A stretch of DNA of 36,077 bases from Brachyspira sp949287565 (lineage in GTDB: Bacteria > Spirochaetota > Brachyspiria > Brachyspirales > Brachyspiraceae). This document shows positions 1 to 7,216 of this stretch, one piece after another. The stretch's first letter is position 1; each line of letters begins with the position of its first letter. Below the pieces are notes generated by a model that did no database searches, was not told where the DNA came from, and was given only the letters and a program-made list of their open reading frames with translations. Both the position numbers and the translations under genes were made by a program. The stretch lies in NCBI RefSeq assembly GCF_036997615.1, contig NZ_JAWLQA010000031.1; one strand, 5' to 3'.

Positions 1-1
1 C

Positions 2-121
2 CATGAAAGCTATAAAAGTTTTTGCAACAGTCTTTTAAATTTTCTTAGAAAGAAAAGTAATAAATGGAAACGTGAATTATCAATAGCATTAGCAGAGAAC
101 TTTCATCTGTTTGAAAATTGA
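2..121 (+). CDS. C-terminal end of a probable IS630-family transposase (partial)
   Basis: An open frame enters from the left edge and ends at TGA 119-121 after 39 residues. The visible tail has the pattern of an IS630-type transposase C-terminus: aromatic/polar lead-in (ESYKSF), an LLNFLRKK stretch, KWKREL, then an ALAENFHLF end. The stop codon lies inside the first bases of the TTGACAAAATATAG terminal sequence shared by all repeat copies in the window, so gene and repeat end together, as at the end of an insertion sequence. The DDE catalytic residues would lie outside the window. The family call rests on a short tail and is an inference. Confidence 0.5.
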   Translation, partial: HESYKSFCNSLLNFLRKKSNKWKRELSIALAENFHLFEN

Positions 122-146
122 CAAAATATAGTTGTTTAGGTATATA
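115..146 (+). repeat. Right-type terminal repeat of the IS element
   Basis: The sequence reads TTGACAAAATATAG, then TTGTTTAGGTATATAC. The same end occurs at 481-511, 5774-5801 and 6124-6152, and inverted at 36013-36042. The outermost TATATA fits the TA target preference of IS630/Tc1-like elements. Confidence 0.6.
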
Positions 147-510
147 CTAAAAATTTTTAAGTTTGTCAAAATTAATTTTTTAATTTAAAATATTTGCAGG
201 GCTTTGCTGCGAAGCACACAGACGTGCCGCACCCCAGTTCTTTTACCGACGCTCTGCGTGCCGTAGGCAAGGTACCTTTCGGTATTGGTATAAGGCGAAG
301 CCCGCCTGCGGCGAGAACCAAAAAAACTGCATTTGACGAAGTCCACCTTTAGGTGTAACCCAAATTTTAGGTATTACCACATATTTAATACATATTATAA
401 TAATATAAGGTTGTAGCAATTGCGTTTTCGTGTAGCGTGTGCGTCAAAAAAGTTGATAATACATTTACAAAATATAAAAATTGACAAAATGTAGTTGTTT
501 AGGTATATAT
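139..510. repeat. Dispersed repeat copy A (MITE-like), about 370 bp
   Basis: Left terminus TATATACTAAAAATTT followed by TTTGTCAA, right terminus TTGACAAAATGTAG followed by GTTTAGGTATATA: imperfect terminal inverted repeats. The interior is much GC-richer than its surroundings (about 195-360) and holds GCAGGGCTTTG, CGCACCCCA and GAAGTCCAC blocks that match the reverse complement of copies B and C, so this copy lies in the opposite orientation to them. I see no gene in it. It abuts the transposase terminus at 115-146, the two sharing GTATATAC. Confidence 0.65.
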
Positions 511-936
511 TTAATCATCAAATTTCTGTCCCAAAAGCTGCCCGCTGCTTGCATCTATATAAAGCTCCATCATATTATTGAGTTTTACTTCATATAAATT
601 CCATTTCTTTTTTATTTTTGTTATTACTGTATTAGGATAAGTTTTTGAAACAGTATTTGCTACAGGCTGAGGCAGTATATTTGAAGGCAATGCTGTGTAA
701 TTTCCATCTATTTCTTTTAATTCTCCATTTCTAAAGAATTCCATTTCAACCCCATTATCTAATGCAATTTCATATTTTTTTCTATCCATTTCAGCATACA
801 TTATAGAAGAATTTGGAAAGAAGCTATTTATAAATTGCAGTATATTATTTGGAAGCTGATTAGGTGCTATATATATATCGTCAGCATATACAGTAATTAC
901 TGCAATGAAAAATAAAAGTATTGTTTTTTTTATCAT
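511..936 (-). CDS. Secreted PepSY-like protein (141 aa)
   Basis: The first 18 or so residues form a signal peptide (MIKKTILLFFIAVITVYA). The rest fits two PepSY-like (DUF2874-type) repeats: each begins with a P-x-x-I helix region (PNQLPNNILQFI; PSNILPQPV), passes a basic strand (KKYEIALDNG; KKWNLYEVKLNN) and ends in a strand with E-L/I-D (MEFFRNGELKEID; MELYIDASSGQLLG). Such proteins are periplasmic, often of unknown function. The start has a clear ribosome site, AAGGGGATAT. It lies 14 bases downstream of a paralogue on the same strand, so the two are probably co-transcribed and arose by tandem duplication. No cysteine follows the signal, so it is not a lipoprotein. Confidence 0.75.
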   Translation of the reverse strand: MIKKTILLFFIAVITVYADDIYIAPNQLPNNILQFINSFFPNSSIMYAEMDRKKYEIALDNGVEMEFFRNGELKEIDGNYTALPSNILPQPVANTVSKTYPNTVITKIKKKWNLYEVKLNNMMELYIDASSGQLLGQKFDD

Positions 937-950
937 ATATCCCCTTAAAA

Positions 951-1364
951 TTAATCTGGTACTTTTTGTCCTATTAACATTCCGGCAAAATCTATGAATA
1001 TATTTACATAATTATCTAAACTTATTACATACATATTCCATCTTTTCTTTATTTTTATAATTGCTGCATTAGGATTTGTTTTTCTTACCGTGTCCAATAC
1101 TTTTTTATCTATAAAGTTTATAGGTATGGGCGATGAATTTCCGCTTACTTCCTGCCAATATCCGTCCAAATCAAAATGAATCACTATATCATCATTGAAT
1201 ATCACTTCATAAAATTCGTTTGTTTTATATATATTTACAATATCATCATAATTAAAATAATTATTTATGAAGTTAACTGACTTTTCAGGAAGCACATCAT
1301 CGTATGAAAATAAAACCATACAAGTAAAAATAAATAATAATATTGTTATTAATATTCTGCTCAT
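951..1364 (-). CDS. Secreted PepSY-like protein, paralogue of the 511-936 gene (137 aa)
   Basis: N-terminal hydrophobic signal (SRILITILLFIFTCMVLFS). The body aligns with the next gene over most of its length: VINNYF/FINSFF-type helix, YEVIFNDD strand, GYWQEVSGN, PIPINFIDKKVLDTVRKTNPNAAI, then KKRWNMYVISLDN and a final GMLIGQKVPD matching GQLLGQKFDD. It is a PepSY-like domain protein, probably in the cell envelope. No good Shine-Dalgarno precedes ATG 1364 (AAATTGTATAAAA). It is first in a two-gene unit. Function unknown; the family call comes from the repeat pattern only. Confidence 0.72.
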   Translation of the reverse strand: MSRILITILLFIFTCMVLFSYDDVLPEKSVNFINNYFNYDDIVNIYKTNEFYEVIFNDDIVIHFDLDGYWQEVSGNSSPIPINFIDKKVLDTVRKTNPNAAIIKIKKRWNMYVISLDNYVNIFIDFAGMLIGQKVPD

Positions 1365-1513
1365 TTTTATACAATTTAAAACTATATCAAAAATATAACA
1401 AAAATTTCATAAATATCAATAAAAATAATTAATTAAAAAAATAAAAATAAACTAGTAATTAATATAAAATAATATAAAATATTACCAAGTATAATTTGTT
1501 AATGGAATGTTAT

Positions 1514-2950
1514 ATGATAATAGATTTAAAAAAATATTCTTTAATAGATTGGCAGCAAATAAAAAATAATATTGACAGCATAAAAGATATGCGATTGGAT
1601 ATTATTATTATCAATGAAGATGGTATATTGAGTGTTATACCTTATGAAAAAATAGAAGATGTACTATTTACCTTAGAGGGTTCAGAATATATTAAGAAAT
1701 CTTCAATCTATGTAGATAAATCATTAATTTCAATAATTGGTAAGCAAGTAACTATAGATTTGAATAAACAGCATGCTGATATACATGATATTAATATTTT
1801 TTATTCACTCTATAAAAACTGCAGATTTGAATTGGATAAAGAATATTATGACAATCATTTTAACGAATTAATATCTATAAGAAATATAGAAAGGATAGAT
1901 TATTTAAAAGAATTATTTAATAAATTAAAATTATTTACAACACAAAACAAAATAGATTTAGAATTGGCAAAGTTAATAGGAAATATATTAACAGATATAG
2001 GTATTATAGAAAGATTAAATTTAATATATCATTTGAATTATATAAAGCAGAATAATATATCCGATTTAAAAAACTATCAAAATGTTAAAAAAGATGATCT
2101 TCTTTTTGCAGATATTATAGGTACTATAGTTAATCTGTTAGAGAAAGAATATACAGATATTACTATATTTAATAATATTTCATCATTTAAAGATGATAAT
2201 GTAATATGTCATAGTAATAGAGTATTTGTTATGATGGTAGAGTTTTTATATTATTATAATGAAGAAATATCTAGAGGAGTGGCTTCTAAATTAAGAGTTG
2301 ATTATAAAAAGAAATATTATTCATATTATGATGAAATAGGAAAAAAATATAATTTACTTACTAAAGCTGACAGAATAGAAGATATATCAAAAGTTGGATT
2401 TAGAAAAGTAGAGCATAATGAAATAAAATATTATGCTAGGGCTGCTTTTTGGCATGATATAGCACTTGTTGATGTACTTCCTAATATTCCTATTGTTGCT
2501 AATAATGAAGGGGATAATCATGCTGTTTTAGGATTTAATTTGCTTAAATATTGTATGGCACAGAATGAATATACATATGCTACAGTAGGACTTCATCATG
2601 AGTATTATGGGCATGGATATGGTATATTTACAAATATGTATAATAAGCAGTTTGCCAATAAGAGTTATAATAATATAGAAAATATATTAACTTATGATTC
2701 AAATGATATTGAGAATTTAACTGCATTATCATATTTTCCTGCAAAAGCATTAGAAATAGTAGATTCTTATGATAGTTTATATACTAAAATTTCTAATAGC
2801 AGCACAGGAAATGTTGCTAATGAAGTAATTTCTTATATGTATGAAAATTTTTTAGGATATAGTGTAAAGATAGACCCTGTAATTTTCTATATATTTATTA
2901 GATATTTAGAAAAAGTTAAGGGTGCTTATATATTTGATTGTCCTTTATAA
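1514..2950 (+). CDS. Divergent HD-GYP / HD-domain protein
   Basis: The C-terminal half carries the landmarks of an HD-GYP phosphodiesterase in order: HSNRV, the metal-binding HD in AAFWHDIA, NHAVLGFNLL, LHHEYYGHGYG in place of the classic HHE-x-x-G-x-GYP, and ALEIVDSYDSLYT matching the usual VAD-x-YDAL. HD-GYP proteins hydrolyse cyclic-di-GMP or related dinucleotides. Here GYP has become GYG, so activity or substrate may differ. The N-terminal 230 residues are lysine/isoleucine-rich and not recognisable, with no membrane segment. Start choice: TTG 1496 and ATG 1502 are in frame, but ATG 1514 has a GGA seven bases upstream, so I prefer it. It lies just upstream of a sigma factor gene that has its own promoter. 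Confidence 0.75.
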   Translation: MIIDLKKYSLIDWQQIKNNIDSIKDMRLDIIIINEDGILSVIPYEKIEDVLFTLEGSEYIKKSSIYVDKSLISIIGKQVTIDLNKQHADIHDINIFYSLYKNCRFELDKEYYDNHFNELISIRNIERIDYLKELFNKLKLFTTQNKIDLELAKLIGNILTDIGIIERLNLIYHLNYIKQNNISDLKNYQNVKKDDLLFADIIGTIVNLLEKEYTDITIFNNISSFKDDNVICHSNRVFVMMVEFLYYYNEEISRGVASKLRVDYKKKYYSYYDEIGKKYNLLTKADRIEDISKVGFRKVEHNEIKYYARAAFWHDIALVDVLPNIPIVANNEGDNHAVLGFNLLKYCMAQNEYTYATVGLHHEYYGHGYGIFTNMYNKQFANKSYNNIENILTYDSNDIENLTALSYFPAKALEIVDSYDSLYTKISNSSTGNVANEVISYMYENFLGYSVKIDPVIFYIFIRYLEKVKGAYIFDCPL

Positions 2951-2969
2951 TTAAATATTTATTATATAC

Positions 2970-2997
2970 TTGACAATTTATAAAAATCTTATATCCT
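2970..2997 (+). promoter_or_regulatory. Promoter of the sigma factor gene
   Basis: TTGACA at 2970-2975, a 16-base spacer, and TATCCT at 2992-2997, about 30 bases before the start codon. Confidence 0.55.
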
Positions 2998-3029
2998 AAT
3001 AGTAATGTTTTTTGTTTTAGGGAAAGTAA

Positions 3030-3959
3030 TTGTTAAAAAAAGATATTAATCAAGAGTATAAGGGACCTGTTAGCGTATATTTAAAGCAAATAGGTGAAAT
3101 AAGAAGACTCACTAAAGAGGAAGAACTTGATTTATGGCAGCGTCTTGAAGTTTGCCGAGAGAATAGAGCAGCATTAGAAAATAATGATGATGAAGAGTCT
3201 TTAAAAAAAATAGAAGAGATAGATAAAGAAATAGATTCTATACAGCATAAGCTTGTAAAATCTAATTTAAGACTTGTTATAAGTATAGCTAAAAGATATT
3301 ATAACAGCGGAGTACCTTTTATTGATATTATAGATGAGGGAAACATAGGGCTTATAGAGGCTGTTAAAAGATTTGAATATAAAAAAGGATTCAAATTTTC
3401 TACTTATGGTGTTTGGTGGATAAAACAGAGCATAGTTAAAGAAATATCAAGCAAAAGACATATTATAAGATTCCCTATGCATATAGCAAGACTTATAAAA
3501 AAGAGTATACAAACATCAAAAACACTCACTCAGAAATTAGGCAGAGAACCTACAATAGATGAAATATCTAAGGAAATGAAAATAGATAGAAAAACTTTAT
3601 CTTATATTATGATATTCACTCAGGATACTGCCAGTGTTGACTCTTTTTTCAGAAATTCAGATAATAATGATATGACTTCTATTATAGAAGATAAAAATTT
3701 CCCATCACCTCATCAAAAAGCGTTTATGGATAGTTTGAGGGATACTTTAACAGAAGCTCTTAAATGTTTAGATGAAAAAGAGAGAACAGTTATCATATCA
3801 AGATATGGATTATATGGAAAAGAGGCTAAAACTCTTGAAGATACTGGAAAAGAATTAAATATCACAAGAGAAAGAGTAAGACAGATTCAGATAAAAGCCA
3901 TAAAGAAACTTGCAGGACTTAATTTATCTAAAGAATTAAAAAGTTTCTTATGGGATTAA
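3030..3959 (+). CDS. Sigma-70 family RNA polymerase sigma factor, group 2 (RpoD/RpoS-like)
   Basis: This protein directs RNA polymerase to promoters. All core regions are visible in order: region 1.2 (PVSVYLKQIGEIRRLTKEEE), region 2 (KLVKSNLRLVISIAKRYY, then FSTYGVWWIKQSI for -10 recognition and melting), region 3 (HIIRFPMH, REPTIDEISKEM), and region 4 ending in a helix-turn-helix (TLEDTGKELNITRERVRQIQ). At 309 residues it lacks the long acidic N-terminal region of a primary sigma factor, which suggests an alternative group-2 factor. Start is TTG 3030 with AGGGAAAG correctly spaced; the sequence after it (LKKDINQEYKGPVSVYL) fits the family, and no ATG lies close by. Confidence 0.9.
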   Translation: MLKKDINQEYKGPVSVYLKQIGEIRRLTKEEELDLWQRLEVCRENRAALENNDDEESLKKIEEIDKEIDSIQHKLVKSNLRLVISIAKRYYNSGVPFIDIIDEGNIGLIEAVKRFEYKKGFKFSTYGVWWIKQSIVKEISSKRHIIRFPMHIARLIKKSIQTSKTLTQKLGREPTIDEISKEMKIDRKTLSYIMIFTQDTASVDSFFRNSDNNDMTSIIEDKNFPSPHQKAFMDSLRDTLTEALKCLDEKERTVIISRYGLYGKEAKTLEDTGKELNITRERVRQIQIKAIKKLAGLNLSKELKSFLWD

Positions 3960-4053
3960 ATAATTTTCATTTTATAATTATATTTTTTTATTAAACAATT
4001 TATATTTTTACCGAAAAATTAATATAATAAAATATAATCATGGATGGGAATTT

Positions 4054-4923
4054 ATGTCTAACGAAATGAAAGCAAAATTAAAACCTATAATTATAATAGT
4101 AATATTACTTGTAATTTTAGTTGCAGGTTTCTTTATTACTAAGAGCATATTGAGCAGCAATAATATACCTATTTTAGATTTTGGTGCAGCCAATACAAAT
4201 GATATGCCTGAAGATACTTTAACAACAGATGATATATTCGGCGAGGATATAACTCCTGAAGAAAAAGATTTCTTAGCTACAAATAACACCATATTAACAG
4301 ATAATAATACGAACACTAAATCAACAAACAAAGATTCTTCTATAAATCTTACAGATAATGGATTATATGAGGCAGGAAATAATCTTGATATACCAGATAT
4401 AAAACCTCCTGTTTCTAAACCAAATAGCGGCAGTTCAGCTTATACTTATAATACTGAAAATACAGTTTTAGTAACAAGTTCTAATACTCTTAGACCTAAT
4501 GATAATATGATGAATACAATGTCTTCTACTGAAACAAATGTAAGAATAAGTTCTTTTATCATAAATTATAATGATAGATTCGTTGCTACTAGAACTAACC
4601 CTGTTTTAATAACTTTGGCAGTAAAATCTCCTGCTGAAGGAAAATATGCTAAAATAAGAGTATATGCTAGAAGAGTAGATAATAATTATAATATATTAAG
4701 CAGAGATTTAGTATTCTATTTGCCTAAAATATATGTATTGGACGGACAGGCACAGACTCAATTCTACTTTGCAGGAAGAACTTCTGCAGGCGGAAAGTAC
4801 TTGCCTAAAGGAAGATACTTATTATATGCCGAAGCAGAAATTACAGATGCTAACGGCAGATCAGTTGGAAAAACAGGAAGATATCCTGTTCCTCAATGGA
4901 ATTATGTTGTAACATTACAGTAA
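4054..4923 (+). CDS. Membrane-anchored hypothetical protein
   Basis: Not a family I recognise. A short basic head is followed by one transmembrane helix at about residues 9-30 (PIIIIVILLVILVAGFF). A low-complexity Asn/Ser/Thr/Asp-rich linker covers about 35-160. The C-terminal 130 residues have alternating strand patterns (ISSFIINYNDRFVATRTNP, YAKIRVYARRV, KGRYLLYAEAEITDANG) suggesting an immunoglobulin-like or FlgD-like beta-sandwich exposed outside the membrane. ATG 4054 has a GGGA ribosome site. The gene has an efficient terminator just after it. It follows the sigma gene by 94 bases. Function unknown. Confidence 0.65.
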   Translation: MSNEMKAKLKPIIIIVILLVILVAGFFITKSILSSNNIPILDFGAANTNDMPEDTLTTDDIFGEDITPEEKDFLATNNTILTDNNTNTKSTNKDSSINLTDNGLYEAGNNLDIPDIKPPVSKPNSGSSAYTYNTENTVLVTSSNTLRPNDNMMNTMSSTETNVRISSFIINYNDRFVATRTNPVLITLAVKSPAEGKYAKIRVYARRVDNNYNILSRDLVFYLPKIYVLDGQAQTQFYFAGRTSAGGKYLPKGRYLLYAEAEITDANGRSVGKTGRYPVPQWNYVVTLQ

Positions 4924-4945
4924 AAAATACTTTGCTGTGATGAAT

Positions 4946-4986
4946 AAAACTCCCCGATATTTTTAGAATACTGGGGAGTTTTTATT
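4946..4986. terminator. Bidirectional intrinsic terminator
   Basis: AAAACTCCCC (4946-4955) pairs with GGGGAGTTTT (4973-4982), a perfect 10-bp stem. T-runs follow on the plus strand, and TTTTATT follows on the minus strand. It sits between convergent genes (4054-4923 and 4989-5435) and can serve both. Confidence 0.85.
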
Positions 4987-4988
4987 TA

Positions 4989-5435
4989 TTATACATTTTT
5001 TAATTTCATATGAATAATAGGAAAATTATTTCCTAGATCATCGTATTCATCTCTTTTATAATCTTCAAAACCTATATGCTTATAAAAATTGTATGCATTT
5101 GTATTTTGTTCATTGACTGATACTTCTTCGATATCATAATTGTAAATAGCATATTGTATTAATTTTCTGCCTATTCCATTTCCTATAACTTCAGGATCTA
5201 GAAAAAGCATTTCTAATTTTTTATTTTCTATGCCCATAAAACCAACAATATTATTTTCCATCTCTGCAATTATTAAATGCTTTATCTCTATTAAATATTT
5301 TTTAACGTATTTGGATATATTTATAATATCATCTTCTTTAAGAAATAAATGAGTTGCTCTTACAGATTTTTCCCATATTATATACAGTTTATCTATTAAT
5401 TCATCATCTATATTTTTTGCTTCATATATTGTCAT
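4989..5435 (-). CDS. GNAT-family N-acetyltransferase
   Basis: It transfers an acetyl group from acetyl-CoA to an unidentified amine. The 148-residue length suits a single GNAT fold. The acetyl-CoA pyrophosphate loop is seen as V-x-G-x-G-x-G (VIGNGIGRKLIQYA, about residues 83-96), preceded by the strand LEMLFLDPEVIG. The C-terminal signature NTNAYNFYKHIGFEDYKR is typical of YjaB/PhnO-like members. No Shine-Dalgarno is obvious before ATG 5435. The first 19 codons and about 110 bases of upstream DNA are repeated at 6146-6312. Confidence 0.88.
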   Translation of the reverse strand: MTIYEAKNIDDELIDKLYIIWEKSVRATHLFLKEDDIINISKYVKKYLIEIKHLIIAEMENNIVGFMGIENKKLEMLFLDPEVIGNGIGRKLIQYAIYNYDIEEVSVNEQNTNAYNFYKHIGFEDYKRDEYDDLGNNFPIIHMKLKNV

Positions 5436-5544
5436 AATATAAAAGTCCTAATAAAATTCTAATCAAAAAATTATAATAAAAAAAATATCTATGCAAATTA
5501 ATTAAATTAACTTACATAGATAAAATATTTATTAATTATATATA
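5378..5544. repeat. 167-bp direct repeat, copy 1 (GNAT gene start plus upstream DNA)
   Basis: Nearly identical to 6146-6312; the visible differences are a few changes in a T-rich stretch (about 5408-5420) and one base in an A-run. Homology starts and stops at TATATA on both sides. The two copies flank repeat elements B and C. Confidence 0.85.
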
Positions 5545-5801
5545 CTAAAAATTTTTAAGTTTGTCAATTTTTTGTTGTTCTTTTTCCCACCGCAAAAAGA
5601 ACCAAAAAGCGCAAGTATAAAATTAGTACTAAATAATACTAAAATTGTTTTACAAGTAATATAAACTATTAATTTAAGCTAAAATATAGCCCTTTTGCTT
5701 CTTTGGGGCACCAAAAGAAGTGGGGTGCGGGGCAAAGCCCTGCAGATATTTAAAATTTAAAAAATTTATTTTTGACAAAATATATTTGTTTCAGTATATA
5801 C
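5539..5801 (+). repeat. Dispersed repeat copy B (MITE-like), about 260 bp
   Basis: Left end TATATACTAAAAATTT then TTTGTCAA; right end GGGGCAAAGCCCTGCAG, ATTTTTGACAAAATATA and TTTCAGTATATA. The inside holds a small hairpin (TTCTTTTTCCC / GCAAAAAGAA), then TTGCTTCTTTGGGGCACC and AAAAGAAGTGGGGTGC. No gene. It is followed head-to-tail by copy C, sharing the TATATA. Confidence 0.7.
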
Positions 5802-6152
5802 TGAAAATTTTGAACTTTGTCAATTTTTTGTTGTTCTTTTTCCCGCCGCAAAAAGAACCAAAAAGTGCAAGGATAGAATTAATACTAAATCACACTAAAG
5901 TTGCCTTATATGTAAGATAACCTATTAAATTAAAGCCCAAATGTATTCTTTCGCGAAGCGTATCCGAGCCTGTCGAGGATATAGCTTCTTTGTGGCAATA
6001 CCATACCTACACTTACAGTGGACTTCATCAGGTACTCCTTTCAGTCGCAGCACTTCCTTCGGTCGCAAAAGAAGTAGGGGCTGGGGCAAAGCCCTGCAAA
6101 TATTTTAAATTAAAAAAATTATTTTGACAAAATATAATTGTTTAGTTATATA
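5796..6152 (+). repeat. Dispersed repeat copy C (MITE-like), about 355 bp
   Basis: Same ends and same left block as copy B (TTTGTCAATTTTTTG, then CCGCAAAAAGAACC), but about 100 bases longer in the middle, with a GC-richer insert (about 5950-6065) containing CGCGAAGCG, GTGGACTTCATCAGG and CAGTCGCAGCACTTCC. It ends in GGGGCAAAGCCCTGCAA and TTTAGTTATATA. Across 5436-6322 there is no protein gene; the stretch consists of the two direct repeats and elements B and C. Confidence 0.7.
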
Positions 6153-6204
6153 CAGTTTATCTATTAATTCATCATCTCTATTTTTTTGCTTCATATATTG
6201 TCAT
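6146..6204 (-). pseudogene. Duplicated 5' fragment of the GNAT gene
   Basis: Corresponds to the first 19 or so codons of the GNAT gene at 4989-5435, starting at ATG 6204 and running straight into repeat element C. It carries small indels, so even the short frame is disturbed. It is a by-product of the 167-bp duplication and not a gene. Confidence 0.75.
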
Positions 6205-6312
6205 AATATAAAAGTCCTAATAAAATTCTAATCAAAAAATTATAATAAAAAAATATCTATGCAAATTAATTAAATTAACTTACATAGATAAAATATTTAT
6301 TAATTATATATA
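6146..6312. repeat. 167-bp direct repeat, copy 2
   Basis: Second copy of 5378-5544, directly after element C. Beyond 6312 the sequence continues as unique DNA (TTATTTCTAATT), whereas copy 1 runs into element B. Confidence 0.85.
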
Positions 6313-6322
6313 TTATTTCTAA

Positions 6323-7069
6323 TTATTGGAAATTCTTTTCTATTAATTTTTCATAAGTACCATTTGTCATTATTTGAGAAAGTCCTGCATTGATTTTTTC
6401 TAAAAGAGCAGTATCTTCTTTTCTTAAAGCAATGGCATAATTTTCTTCTACAGCATCGCTTTCTATTAATTTTATATCATCATTATATTTAGCAAAATTT
6501 TTACAAGGTTCTTTATCAAATACAACGGCTGATATTTTCTTTTCTTTCAATGCAAGTACAGCAGCAGCACCTGTATCAAATTTTTCATTATTTACGCCTT
6601 CTTTTTCACTCATTATAGTGTCTCCTGTTGTACCTATGACAACGCCGATATTTTTTCCTACTAAATCATCGAATGTTTTTATTGAATCATCATCTTTATG
6701 AACTAGCATAACCTGACTTGATACATAATAAGGCTCTGAGAAATTAACGAATTGTTTTCTTTCTTCTGTAACAGTCATACTTGCTATTATAGCATCTAAT
6801 TTTTTAGCTTGAAGTGCAGGCAAAAGTCCATTAAACTGCATATGAGTAAACTCTACATTCAAACCTGATAATTTAGCAACTTCGCTCATTATATCATAAT
6901 CAAAACCGCCTATTTTTCCATCGCTGTCCAAATATCCGAATGGAGGAAAATCAACATCTATTCCAACATATATTTTTTTGTTTTCAGTGTCAGATGTTTT
7001 TGATGAATTACCACATGATATGAATATCATTGATGAGATAATCATTATTGATATTAGTATTTTTTTCAT
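6323..7069 (-). CDS. Amino-acid ABC transporter substrate-binding lipoprotein (SBP family 3)
   Basis: It captures a polar amino acid outside the inner membrane for an ABC importer. The N-terminus is a lipoprotein signal ending in FISC (Cys19). The mature protein follows the HisJ/GlnH/ArtJ plan: KKIYVGIDVDFPPFGYLDSDGKIGGFDYDIM, LIPALQ-type GLLPALQAKKLDAIIASMTVTEERKQFVNFSEPYY, then DLVGKNIGVVIGTTGDT and a final YAIALRKEDTALLEKINAGL. The Arg in TEERK is the usual ligand-carboxylate contact. No permease or ATPase is adjacent, so partners are elsewhere. ATG 7069 has GAGG upstream. Confidence 0.92.
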   Translation of the reverse strand: MKKILISIMIISSMIFISCGNSSKTSDTENKKIYVGIDVDFPPFGYLDSDGKIGGFDYDIMSEVAKLSGLNVEFTHMQFNGLLPALQAKKLDAIIASMTVTEERKQFVNFSEPYYVSSQVMLVHKDDDSIKTFDDLVGKNIGVVIGTTGDTIMSEKEGVNNEKFDTGAAAVLALKEKKISAVVFDKEPCKNFAKYNDDIKLIESDAVEENYAIALRKEDTALLEKINAGLSQIMTNGTYEKLIEKNFQ

Positions 7070-7120
7070 TTTATAACCTCTTTTTTTAATTAATAACTGT
7101 TAATAGTATTATCGCGTAAT

Positions 7121-7149
7121 ATACTACTTTAATATTAGATAAAAGTCAA
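7121..7149 (-). promoter_or_regulatory. Promoter of the amino-acid-binding lipoprotein gene
   Basis: On the minus strand: TTGACT (7144-7149), 17-base spacer, TAGTAT (7121-7126), about 50 bases before ATG 7069. Confidence 0.5.
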
Positions 7150-7168
7150 TAAATAAATATTAAAATAT

Positions 7169-7187
7169 AGTTATCATAATATTGATA
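7169..7187 (+). promoter_or_regulatory. Shared 14-base motif, copy a (candidate operator)
   Basis: AGTTATCATAATAT (7169-7182) followed by TGATA, giving ATCA-N6-TGAT symmetry. It overlaps the -35 of birA and lies upstream of the divergent lipoprotein gene. The same 14 bases recur at 13470 and 24742, also in regulatory regions. Confidence 0.45.
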
Positions 7188-7210
7188 TAATGATTATTTA
7201 ATTATATAAT
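7182..7210 (+). promoter_or_regulatory. Promoter of birA
   Basis: TTGATA (7182-7187), 17-base spacer, TATAAT (7205-7210). The expected transcription start falls at or next to the ATG at 7217, implying a leaderless mRNA; no Shine-Dalgarno is present. Confidence 0.6.
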
Positions 7211-7216
7211 AAAAAG

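Noticed and set aside
5720..5920. 66-residue open frame across repeats B and C
   Set aside because: It runs through the junction of two dispersed repeats, has no ribosome site and its frame is not kept in copy A. A by-product of the repeat sequence.
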